A DNA stretch of 64,000 nt from Trachythela sp. YZ-2020 (lineage: Eukaryota; Cnidaria; Anthozoa; Malacalcyonacea; Clavulariidae). A model generated the notes under the pieces. It was given only the letters and a program-made list of their open reading frames with translations. It was not told where the DNA came from and made no database searches. The position numbers were made by a program, and so were the translations under genes. Each line of letters opens with the position of its first letter. Position 1 is the first letter of the stretch. The DNA lies in the NCBI GenBank assembly GCA_016169945.1, contig JADLSH010000369.1, positions 8,085,001 through 8,149,000 of the forward strand, in the 5' to 3' direction. Shown in pieces: positions 53,427 through 64,000 of the stretch.

Positions 53427-56400
53427 GGGTCATACAGGCCTGGCTGGGCTGGGGTGGGGGTTGGCTACGGCTCCAACGTTCACTGTTTCCTTAGTTACTG
53501 TTCTTTCTTCATGTGGGCTTATTTTTAGGACTAGGTTTGCGTATAGTTTACTGCGATGCTGACACAGGGGCAATTAGGCTCGCGGGACGCTACTCTGCAT
53601 TTATTACGTACAGCTACTTTAACGTTACGAAGTTTGCATTATTCAGCAAGTTAACGCAGGGGCATGACTTGTCTGGATTTCTTGCAGTTAATTCGTAACA
53701 ATATTTCATTTACCCACAATGAGCGCATGATTTCCTGCTTATGTTCTTCCTTATTATTGAGCTTAGCGGAGGTTTTCTGCGTCCGGCAGTTTCTTGTCAC
53801 GCCGGGGTGGGGTTTTGTCTTCTTTACCCAAGAAATACCCCACCTTTTCTGTGTGAACTCATATTTATATTAATATTTGTGGTATTAGTTAATACATTAG
53901 TTATTATAAAAATTAATAAATCGGCATGTGCTTATACGCACATAGCCAAATTTCTCCCATACATGTCTTAAGTTGTTTTTTGATCTGACGCACAGAAAAC
54001 GGAGCTCATCGTGACAAGAACCTCGCCGGAGGTTACATATAAATAAAGGAAGCGATAAATGTGATTTATTTACGTTCTAATATCATTTAATGAAGTTAGC
54101 AGAACGTCACACAACGTACGTGCAGGCTAGGAATAATGACGTCATATTTTCGCTAGAAATATAGATCTGTGTTTTCATGCCCATAATTATATATTATGCA
54201 GGTTTGTGACATAACAAGTGAATCAATAACTGTCTTGTTTTATGATCAAGAATGTGCTTCTAAATCATCTTTTCATATATCACTCATACACCTTGTATAT
54301 TTAATGTTCATATAAAATTATGCCTCCCTGCATGTGGCATCTTGTACTATTTAAAATACACCGACATCGTTGCAAATGAACTATATTAATCATTGTAACT
54401 AGTTTAATAAATTATATTAATAATGAGTATATATTTAATTATGAATAGTGGAATACTCAAAATTGAACTTAATAAATATCATCCGAATATTAAATTATTT
54501 TTGAGGTATTTTTGACTTGGCGTCTGTAGACTATAGTAGTTTATAATTGGCCACCATCTTGAAAGGTTCAACTCGATCACTGCTTTAATTTTAACAGCAA
54601 AATCAACAGCTTACTTTTTAATATATCCAAAGTCATGCAGAAAGCCGTTTAAGTTTGCCTTGTAGCTGTTTATAATTATACAACAAATATTTCGTAGTAA
54701 TATGACCTCTACATTTTTACATTTCACAAACGTCAATTTACACCTATTGCCCATTCGTAATGTATTGGACTCTCTACAAGATAAAGCGTCAGAAATCAAT
54801 TATAAAATTGCGTCAAATATATCAATACCGCGATCTCATCCTCAGACAATACAACGACAATGCTGGCTTGTACTTGCAGGAAAGGAAAGGCCAAAATGAT
54901 CTGACGATTGCAATACACTGCATATTGACTTTATATTATTGAGATTAACAATTCATTTATCTATATATAACATCGAACACAAAGAAGAATACTTCGTCGA
55001 GTATTTTGAAGTGTTTTGTTATTTGAATGCCGGTTTTCAACAACACCTATATTTATCTATACAAATAAATAGATATTCTATTAGTCTAACCGTCCATTGG
55101 TAATTATTTTCCGAAGAATAATGAAATTTAAATTATGTATGTTATCATGAATCCAGCTGACAAAACCCGACAAATATGCATGTTGGTTACCCAAACCAAT
55201 TGTTATGCTGTTCAACATTCAAAGGTGGGAGGAGCCATTTGCTGTTTTTGCAAGGAAATGAACCGTTCAGCCAGAGGGTAAAGGCGAAAGACGCAATATT
55301 TGGTAAATATTAAATGGTCACTCAGAGAACTATAACATGGGATTCACGTGCGCCTATATTTTAAAGGCTTCGTACTCATGCAGTACCTAAGATAATTCAG
55401 TGATATATTGAGGTCACTGCCGCTGGTTATAAGAGAAGACGGAAAATATGTTTTCGCATACTTGATGTACCGGCGTAAACCTCCGACTATAAGCCCACCG
55501 GAATATAAGAACCCCCGTGCATGTATAAGCCCACTATACAGTATTCACTAACGCTCAAACTATTCCAAATATAAGCCCCCCCCCCCTATCGAAGCCTTTT
55601 GGCTTATAACTGAACAAGATATACCAGTATTTATTATTGTTTTATTAAGTTTACAAAAAGCTTGTTCATGCTAATGATCTTTCAAGGCATCACGGACGAA
55701 TCTTCTGTGTAACTTCGGTCCGTGAAGGTAATATAAACATGGAAGTTCTATCCCTCCTCCGAGGACCCACGTTCCTTCTGGTGCTTTTCTTTGTTGGCCT
55801 GTGATAACTGCCGTAACTTTCCAGACTTTCCAGTTTTTCACAATAAATATTACTAACACAAATGTAGTCCATGTATTAGCCCCACCCCCGAATATAAGTT
55901 CCCCCGTGTATAAGCCCATGAAAAATTCTTACGAACGAATAAAAGCCCAGGGCTCGCTAATATGTGATCATGCAACCGGGTTGAAGCAGGTGGTTGACAT
56001 GGAAGGCAGACGCTTGCCTTGTCTATATTTTCTTACCAGATCAAACACTCCCCTCCCCCGTGCCATGGAGTAGTTACTAAAAGGGCAGTTAAATATGATT
56101 TAAAACAACATTTACCAGTTGATCCTACACTTATAGAAATATGGCATAGTAGCCGAAAATATAAGGTTTTAGGATCAAATTCCAGTCCTCAAATTCTTAT
56201 AACAAACATTGATACGTCTGTAAAGAAGCACTAAGTGATTGTACTTGAAACACTTGAAGCATGACCTGAATAAGCAATTCAGATTATTCACTTATTCATT
56301 AATCTCTATTTGCCATTCGAGAAAAATTCCAATATTCCTTTGAAGAACGACAACAAAATTTGAAACAAAAACTCGTGTAACCTGTTGAAATAGCATTCTA

Positions 56401-58429
56401 TACTTTTATACCTATTTCCTACGATATTAAAATTGTTAGTAAAAAGTTGAGCAACTCAGCAGGCCATCTCTAGTTGTTTTCAAAATTTGACAGACTTGTT
56501 GCAGAATGATTTATAGTGGAACTCAAGGTGCGATATATATACTAAGTATATATTGCTCCATTACAAACCCAGTTCAACAAACCCAGTTCAGATACCGAAA
56601 ATATCGTGCTTATTACTGGAAAACAACAACTACGTAAGAGAAGCTTTAAATACGCACGCAACTATACGCAAGGACAGGTAGCTAGCGCTGGGTAGCTAGT
56701 AGCTACATTTTGACTGCAGCCTTATTGTCTGTGCCGGACTATGTTGTAGCGAATGTTCAGTTGGATAGACAATATTGGATAGACAATATTGGATAGACAA
56801 CAAGACTAAATATAAGCTATATCCATCCAAACCCTCTGCTTTACTATTTCAAACAAAAACAGCATTCTTTATCATGAGCACGCAATTTCTGGCTACGACT
56901 GCATGCAACATTTGCGGTCGTTCACTGAGCAATGTACAAAATTAGATTGTACTGCAGAGTGTTCAAAAAGTACGTACATTGAATAACAAATAAGTTCAGC
57001 GTGGACATCATATATTAAAATATATTAAAAAGTCTGTTTGAAATTCCGAGCACAACTGTACATAATATATAAAAGCTTACGCCTAGCTCTGTCTGACAAA
57101 TCGAAAATGTTACAAATGTGACGTTCTGTACATTTCAAGACATGTTTCACAACTAAATAAAAAGTGAAAATCTTCACAACACAAATCAACTAAGCTGCAT
57201 GTTTTGGGGTTTATTTAGATAGCTGTAATTAAAAAAACTCACGAAACGCATCACTGCCTCAAATTAAAGGCAAGTTCAAGTTATAAAGCCTCAAAAAGTT
57301 TTGAAATTTCATACGTGGCATTGCTTACCTTATTTCTCATGAAATGCCAGATTCGATGTTGCAAATACTTGAGATAACTGTTTCTGAAGACCAGTTGTAG
57401 CTAATTTTGGAATTAATAACTGTCTCTTCCGGCTCCTTGCATCTCAACTCGTAGACGTATGCTAATTCCATAAAATATTCATTAGACATTGAAACATTAC
57501 AGCTTGGCTTCGCTCGAACACACGAGCCCAAGATACCAATAGTAATTTTCAATTGGTAACGTCTACAAAAGTACTATAGAAATCACGTTTCTTTCAACAA
57601 TGTTACAAAAAAACCAAATCAGTGAAAGGCGTCAAAGGATGATTAAGTTAAAGGATATTGATTTTGCCATCTATAGCAGTCTAAAATTATTCAAACATAT
57701 CCGATATATACCACATACCATGGCTATTCAACAATTTAGGACTGATTAAACTGTCAAAATATGAATAACTAACCAAGAAAAGACTGTCTGGCCTCTTAGT
57801 GACATATTGCATAGAGATAAACACTCAAATCTACCTTTAATTTAATTAATAATGTCAAGAATATTTTTATTTTCAACTTCAAGTTAAATACTTATTTTTC
57901 GCCTTGAGCAAATTCCTTGTTTACCTCTTGCTGGGTAAGACAGACACATTTTTTCATGAAATTAACATTTACGTTGGCGTACAAAAACGCTAACATAATT
58001 CATTAAAATATGCCACTGTTGGACGAACGAATCATATTTTTAAAGCCATGCATCTAACCGAAAATATGTCTACAATACTGAGAACATAGAAAATAATAAA
58101 AATAAGCTTATAGACAGTACGTTTCTAAAACTTTACAAAAGGGCGAGGAACACAGGCGCGGACCGAAATGAACATTTCGTCTTTACGGGAAGCTTCTGTG
58201 AAGGAGGTAAACGGTCATACAAAAAACTCTTAGATATAATAGTTTCCGCCTTTGTCTCTGAAGCACTTGACTATATTGTAAGTGTGTATAAGTCTGAATT
58301 GTTAACATCGACATCCGGTTGAGTAATTTGGACTGAAGCTGGTTCAGGCCTTCTCCGCAGGACGCATACCCCAGCCTAGTTCCTAGGCCTCTAAGCGTTC
58401 TCATTAATATGCGCGCGCATTTCATTCGG
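53427..58429. other. No gene assigned; repeats and AT-rich DNA
   Basis: Contains a C-rich ATAAGCCCC repeat cluster near 55495-55590 and 55880-55915. A minus-strand segment at about 57330-57560, bounded by TTTTGTAG and AAG/GTAAGC, is open for 71 codons (CVRAKPSCNVSMSNEYFMEL) and could be an unassigned exon. TGGATAGACAATAT is triplicated near 56762-56800. Nothing else is recognised. Confidence 0.35.
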
Positions 58430-58450
58430 TGACGTCACGGAAATATATAA
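58430..58450 (+). promoter_or_regulatory. CRE plus TATA-like promoter candidate
   Basis: TGACGTCA (58430-58437) is followed 7 bp later by TATATAA (58444-58450) and GC-rich CGCGCG. The arrangement fits a CREB-type core promoter reading right. No coding start is identified downstream. Confidence 0.35.
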
Positions 58451-59049
58451 CGCGCGTATAGAGGACTAGGGACTAGTCTGCGCATACCCATGTACATCAT
58501 AGATATCTTATATACACTAGATAGCGCATCTCTTTTAGTAAAATTGAAGCCAGGAATATTTCAGTGGTTTTCCCCATTTGAATGGATGGCGGCCATATTG
58601 CTCGTTCCCACTCGCTAATAAACACTTAAAAGACACCAATAACTTTCATGATTTGAATAGTTTAAAACTGTATTTGGGATAGGTTTAACCGAATGTTTAA
58701 GTTCGCTGTTTAAGAAATAAAAAAATATACGAATCTTGTCATTTCATGGGAACGACTGACCTGAGACTGCAGTCACGGCTTCAATTTTTGACTTGCGGAA
58801 TAATTAGATGCACTATCTAGTGTTATCTATGATGTACATGCACTCCAGCCTTCTCCAGCCAACATTTCATTACAAGTCACTCCTTAATTTTGCCACAGAA
58901 ACCGCAGACGACCACCCATGCATACAGCCAGCAGTGAAGGAGGCTACGTTCAGACAAAGTGATGCTATTTGTAAAGGCTTATTCGCACGATCCGATTATC
59001 CGTAATCAATTTAACCCGAGCGTTCTCTGACCCCTCCCACGATCCAGTC

Positions 59050-60300
59050 ATATCATGCCAGCGGTTCAGTATTTAGCTGGAACTGGGTCTACTGTTAGAG
59101 TCGTTCTTTTTGATTTTAAAAAAGCGTTCGATCTCATCGATCATAATATTCTAATAAGAAAACTCTCCAAACTTGGCCTTCCCCCCACGATCATGTGCTG
59201 GATTACCGATTTTCTACAAGACCGCAAACAAAGAGTAGGGACTGCCTTGTAAAGTCGTCCACATAGCCTTGCATGCCACTTGCTTGATGCTTACAAACGG
59301 TTTCTGATAACGTTATATCGTCTACAAATTTCCACAGATCTACACCTGCCACGTCGAGATCATTAATCATGACTGTGAAAAGCCAAGGGCCTAGTTTGGT
59401 TCCCTGAGGCACTCCAGCCAGGATGATTCCCCACTCTGAGTAACATTCGTTGCTTAGCTTTAGCTAATAACTTTGTGTTAAACGATGAAAAGTGTAAAGA
59501 AATGCGTATCTCCTTTGGAAAATCCGAACCATCCTTTGACCCTGTAGTCATTAATGACAAATCAATCGAACTTGTCACATCAGCCAAAATCTTAGGTCTT
59601 AACATAAACAATGACCTTAAGTGGAAAACAGATATTTCTGAGGTTGTACGGAAGGTGTCTACTAGACTATATTTCCTTAAACAAATAAAACGTGCAGGCC
59701 TTGTATTCCGCGAGCTACGACTATTCTATTTGACCTGCATCCGTCCTCTGACAGAATATGCCTGCCCAGTGTTCCATAATTCCCTACCTACGTACTTATC
59801 TGACGATCTCGAGAAGCTGCAGAAACGAGCACTTCGTATCATCTTTCCTCATTTGTCCTACCAGAATGCGCTGCAGGAAGCCGACCTTGATACATTATAT
59901 AATAGAAGAGAAATTCTCACCAAAGACCTTTTCAATAAAATTAGCATAAGCTACATGCACTACTGCCAGAGAAAAATCAGACTAACCTAAACTTGAGGAA
60001 GAAACGGATGTTTCAAGACACAGTTTGTAAAACAGACAGATTTCGGAAGAGCTTTTTACCAACAAATGCTAATATATACCAAATATGTGGATAATTAATA
60101 CTTTTCTTAATATTTTTATAGTATATATATAGTAAACCTTTTTTATAATGTAAAATAGTTATGAATTTTTATATTTCGAATCCAACTTGGTATATATAGT
60201 ACATCTCCTAATTTATTTGATTAATTGTCATGTAGTTCGATTCAGCTGATTTGTAGGAGGCTGCAAATTTTTGAACTTAATAAAAATCCATCTATCTAGC
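59050..60300 (+). mobile_element. CR1-like LINE remnant with an internal inverted segment
   Basis: Plus-strand 59055-59235 encodes VVLFDFKKAFDLIDHNILIR and DFLQDRKQRV (RT motif A region). 59463-59990 encodes FVLNDEKCKEMRISFGK, NNDLKWKTDISEVVRKV and LTCIRPLTEYACPVF (RT tail). Between them, 59236-59462 carries the missing motifs B and C on the minus strand. The 3' end has AATAAA near 60280 followed by a short ATCT repeat. Inactive. Confidence 0.85.
59236..59462 (-). pseudogene. Inverted RT segment with motifs B and C
   Basis: On the minus strand it reads KLSNECYSEWGIILAGVPQG, TKLGPWLFTVMINDLDVAG, LWKFVDDITLSETV and GYVDDFTRQS. Turned around, it joins to RKQRV on one side and LANNFVLNDEKC on the other, so it is a clean ~227-bp inversion of RT codons. 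Confidence 0.8.
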
Positions 60301-60309
60301 ATAATTAGC

Positions 60310-60339
60310 TAGGGTTAGGGGTTAGGGTTTGGGGTTAGG
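60310..60339 (+). repeat. Short degenerate telomere-like repeat
   Basis: About four units resembling TTAGGG or GGGGTT (GGGTTAGGGGTTAGGGTTTG). Too short to be a telomere. It directly follows the LINE 3' end. Confidence 0.6.
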
Positions 60340-60491
60340 GATCCCAAGGAATTCAGAAACATACTATATATGTTTGGCAAGTGTGATTGCTCAAGTTTTG
60401 TTGCCGAAGCAATGCATCTTCGTTTTCCAACCTTCAGAAAACGTGACTAGTTTGACTAGCTCAGGGCTTAATATTTAAAATTATAAAAACT

Positions 60492-62142
60492 TTAAGATTT
60501 CTCATTGTTTGTCCTCTCTCCATTTTGAACAGTGTTGCCTGGCTTTTTGTTACTTAAAGCAATATTTTTTATTTCACTCAGTCCTTCTTCCAACAAAACT
60601 TCGACACTTTTCCCGCCATTTTCCATTCCTTCCTCCGCAACCTCCCCTCCCTTAGTCAACTGTTTAACAACCAAACCTTGATATTGTGTCAGTTTCACGT
60701 GATCATCAGGTGACATATACTCCGCCAAACACGTGATGATATGTGGCACACATTTACCAGGCACGTGTATCATGCAACCAGTGTGACGTTGAAATAGTAT
60801 AACCGCTGCAAGATGTAAGCCCATTGCAGCCTCAGTTTCATGTCTCAGCTGCTCTAGTAAGTTTTGACGATGTTCAGCGAGAAGATTTCTAGAAGTAAAA
60901 TAATGTTGTTTGGTAAAAAAACCCAGCTATATTATGGCGGATTTCAGGTCTGGTTATAAATGTTATTTAGAAGATCACGACAAATGTTAACAGTTGATGC
61001 TTTTTTAAAAGTTAATCTATTTTTCATAGCGAATACATCTTTTCCAACAATATATTCTTGTCCTCATTACTGAAAGCAAGTATCCCTACTTTATATTCGA
61101 ATCTATTGTTGCAACGCTATAAATGTACTATATTCATGCGAGGATACAAATAAAGATTTGGTTGCCGATTGTTGAATAAATACAATTTGTTAAATTTGTC
61201 ATTCAAATGACAAGATCTAAGGGACGAACTATTAGAAAAGTGATGGGGGCGGGAAAACAAAAAAAATTCGCGCAAGGGAAAAGAAAGACGGACAAAAAGG
61301 AAAGCAAAGAAATCCTTTAAAATTAAATCCTCTAAAAAAATAGGATCAATGCAATGGACCATTCCCCTATTAAACTAACTTTTGAACTAGGAAATTGTAT
61401 CAGTACAGCTGGAAAGAGCATCCTAAGTTTAGTAAAATTGCAAAGTTTGGTTGCGAAATGTTGTAAAATGTGGAAAATATAGCGCTGTGAACTTGGTACA
61501 TTTTGTATATTTTTGTATTACGCACGCAAAACGGTTACCACTTTTAAAAAAGTGGTAACCGTTTTCCGCGCGTAATACAAAAATATACAAAATTTACAAA
61601 CTTCACAGCGCTATATTTTTCACATTTTACGACATTTCGCAACCAAACCTTGCAATTTTACTAAACTTAGGATGCTCTTTCCAGCTGTACTGATACAATT
61701 TCCTAGTTCAAAAGTTAGTCTAATAGGGGAATGGTCCATTCAAGCTGCTGGAAATTACCCACCCCTCCCATCACTTTCCAATGCAGCTTAAACTCATATC
61801 ATACGTCATTTGATGAGGGCAAAATAATGGCCTTTTAATTACGATATCAAGGTCAACGGCAATTTTACATGCTATTCTTAGTCCTTAACAGGCCCTTTGC
61901 AGCAAAGCAAAAATAGTTGAGAACAATGTACTGTATTCCGGTTGCTTTCCAGTTTGTGGTGTAGGTTCAAAGGGTCCATTGTTAGTTAAGTTTTCGCTGG
62001 CAGAATATCTCATATTCAACGCAGTATACTTATGTCATATTAGACAGTACCTTTCTCTCTTCTTCTCCAGTTTCTTCACAAGTATTTCACAATATCCAGG
62101 ACCACTAACCACATCAAACTGAGTCAAAAATTCCTCCAAGTC
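60492..62142 (-). CDS. UFL1: E3 UFM1-protein ligase 1, last two exons (partial gene)
   Basis: UFL1 attaches the ubiquitin-like UFM1 to targets such as ribosomal protein RPL26 at the ER. Exons: 62051-62142 (acceptor TATAG, donor AAAG/GTACTG, phase 0 to 2) and 60492-60888 (acceptor TTCTAG, stop TAA at 60492-60494). The join is in frame and reads VKKLEKKRERNLLAEHRQNL. The last exon has GLHLAAVILFQRHTG, IHVPGKCVPHIITCLAEY and KLTQYQGLVVKQL, matching the C-terminal end of vertebrate UFL1 in order and spacing (from memory). It ends in a Glu/Lys-rich tail. Upstream exons must lie beyond the right edge, past the 96-bp array. About 160 of the usual ~790 residues are visible. Confidence 0.85.
61352..61740. 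mobile_element. 389-bp palindromic element in the UFL1 intron
   Basis: AATGGACCATTCCCCTATTA and TAATAGGGGAATGGTCCATT bound near-perfect arms meeting at ACCACTTTTAAAAAAGTGGT near 61548. Weak further symmetry outside (GTGATGGGGGCGGG against CACCCCTCCCATCAC) suggests a larger, older palindrome. Non-coding. Confidence 0.8.
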
Positions 62143-62395
62143 CTATATTGTGTAATATGGAAATTATTAATAAAAAACCCTTAGGCTAGACTTGTTCCAA
62201 GCCTTTCTCTCTGAGCTGTCATACTATAAAGCACACTGGGACAACACAGTGAGACTTGAAGAAAATCTACCCCTGGGCGGAAACTGTAGAATCTTCACCA
62301 AATATGGCGTAGATATCAGTTGTAAATAAGGGCCATCCTTTATTCGTGCTGCTACAGCAGACGAGAGGAGGAAACGGGATTACCTGGAGAAAACC

Positions 62396-64000
62396 GGTGG
62401 TGTTTGGTAGAGTCAAAATTGAAATCAGTCTTCTTACAATATACCTTCTTACGTAAAGTGCATTTGTACAGTTAACGTCATATGTATAACTTGTGGTGTT
62501 TGGTAGAGTCAAAACTGACAGCAGTCTTCTTACAATATACCTTCTTAAATAAAGTGCATTTGTACAGTTAACGTCATATGTATAACTTGTGGTGTTTGAT
62601 AGAGTCAAAACTGACAGCAGTCTTCTTACAATATACCTTCTTAAGTAAAGTGCATTTGTACAGTTAACGTCATATGTATAACCTGTGGTGTTTGGTAGAG
62701 TCAAAACTGACAGCAGTCTTCTTACAATATACCTTCTTAAGTAAAGTGCATTTGTACAGTTAACGTCATATGTATAACTTGTGGTGTTTGGTAGAGTCAA
62801 AACTGACAGCAATCTTCTTACAATATACCTTCTTAAGTAAAGTGCATTTGTACAGTTAACGTCATATGTATAACTTGTGGTGTTTGGTAGAGTCAAAACT
62901 GACAGCAGTCTTCTTACAATATATCTTCTTAAGTAAAGTGCATTTGTACAGTTAACGTCATATGTATAACCTGTGGTGTTTGGTAGAGTCAAAACTGACA
63001 GCAATCTTCTTACAATATACCTTCTTAAGTAAAGTGCATTTGTACAGTTAACGCCATATGTATAACTTGTGGTGTTTGGTAGAGTCAAAACTGACAGCAG
63101 TCTTCTTACAATATACCTTCTTAAGTAAAGTGCATTTGTACAGTTAACGTCATATGTATAACTTGTGGTGTTTGGTAGAGTCAAAACTGACAGCAGTCTT
63201 CTTACAATATACCTTCTTAAATAAAGTGCATTTGTACAGTTAACGTCATATGTATAACTTGTGGTGTTTGGTAGAGTCAAAACTGACAGCAGTCTTCTTA
63301 CAATATATCTTCTTAAGTAAAGTGCAATTGTACAGTTAACGTCATATGTATAACCTGTGGTGTTTGGTAGAGTCAAAACTGACAGCAGTCTTCTTACAAT
63401 ATATCTTCTTAAGTAAAATGCATTTGTACAGTTAACGTCATATGTATAACCTGTGGTGTTTGGTAGAGTCAAAACTGACAGCAATCTTCTTACAATATAC
63501 CTTCTTAAGTAAAGTGCATTTGTACAGTTAACGTCATATGTATAACTTGTGGTGTTTGGTAGAGTCAAAACTGAAAGCAGTCTTCTTACAATATATCTTC
63601 TTAAGTAAAGTGCATTTGTACAGTTAACGTCATATGTATAACCTGTGGTGTTTGGTAGAGTCAAAACTGACAGCAATCTTCTTACAATATATCTTCTTAA
63701 GTAAAGTGCATTTGTACAGTTAACGTCATATGTATAACCTGTGGTGTTTGGTAGAGTCAAAACTGACAGCAATCTTCTTACAATATATCTTCTTAAGTAA
63801 AGTGCACTTGTACAGTTAACGTCATATGTATAACTTGTGGTGTTTGGTAGAGTCAAAACTGACAGGAGTCTTCTTACAATATATCTTCTTAAGTAAAGTG
63901 CATTTGTACAGTTAACGTCATATGTATAACCTGTGGTGTTTGGTAGAGTCAAAACTGACAGCAGTCTTCTTACAATATATCTTCTTAAGTAAAGTGCATT
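62396..64000. repeat. 96-bp tandem array, at least 16 copies, running off the window
   Basis: The unit contains TTGTGGTGTTTGGTAGAGTC, TGACAGCAGTCTTCTTAC, CTTCTTAAGTAAAGTGCATT and GTACAGTTAACGTCATATGT. Because 96 is divisible by three and one minus-strand frame has no stop, a 561-codon frame results (32-residue repeat starting LTLPNTTGYTYDV). Changes between units include silent ones but also G/S and T/I swaps. It probably lies in a UFL1 intron. I treat it as satellite DNA. Confidence 0.9.

Noticed and set aside
58183..58425. 80-codon minus-strand frame
   Set aside because: No domain, no splice support, composition of non-coding DNA.
60310..60339. Chromosome end or telomere
   Set aside because: Only about four imperfect units, with genes on both sides.
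62267..63952. 561-codon frame as a real repeat protein
   Set aside because: A 96-bp unit keeps any stop-free frame open; there is no start context, signal peptide or splice evidence. Kept as satellite, with a check proposed.

Overview
The window looks like animal nuclear DNA, most likely from a cnidarian. It has spliced genes with GT/AG introns, conserved metazoan ciliary and ufmylation genes, and an AT-rich background packed with non-LTR retrotransposons, Penelope-like elements, fold-back elements and MITEs. The assignment to Cnidaria is inference, from repeat style and a gag-like fragment I associate with corals and anemones. No species is claimed.

Host genes, left to right. (1) An N-terminal part of IFT74 (intraflagellar transport) lies on the minus strand at 1338-5952. 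I rebuilt it from eight small exons whose splice phases all chain. (2) A single-exon NNMT/PNMT-type methyltransferase (15331-16191, minus) sits inside DNA that interrupts a CR1/L2-like retrotransposon. (3) An MFS transporter with a one-exon coding region is at 27695-28960 (plus). (4) A large gene at 40759-52644 (minus) assembles from ten exons, every intron in phase 1, into a predicted type I membrane protein of about 1977 residues. Its order is signal peptide, three repeats of trypsin-like protease plus a cysteine-free ~288-residue helical domain, EGF, SEA, two EGFs, one membrane span and a short tail. Two of the three repeats come from a very recent ~3 kb tandem duplication. I know no named family with this architecture, and it is the most interesting object here. 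(5) The C-terminal exons of UFL1 (UFM1 ligase) are at 60492-62142 (minus).

Mobile and repeat DNA fills most of the rest. Several long palindromes stand out: 9213-10849 (a fold-back with an inverted copy of an integrase-like first exon), 19109-21160 (mirrored minisatellites), 22680-26889 (a Penelope-like element as an inverted dimer, with a hammerhead ribozyme in each arm), 37743-38278 and 61352-61740. The 22680-26889 and 37743-38278 palindromes share the terminal sequence CACAGGCGGCCCAAT and both have 7-bp target duplications, so they belong to one family. Degraded non-LTR copies occur at 6.3-8.2, 11-12.2, 12.4-17.3, 30.6-32.7, 37.6-38.4 and 59-60.3 kb. 5S-rRNA-like SINEs lie in the IFT74 intron and next to it. 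The right edge is a 96-bp tandem array that runs off the window.

The housekeeping genes show no operon-like relation to each other. The coherent functional unit is the protease gene, whose parts suggest a surface-anchored, possibly SEA-cleaved, multi-protease ectodomain. All coordinates of spliced genes are my own readings of splice sites and were not checked against transcripts.
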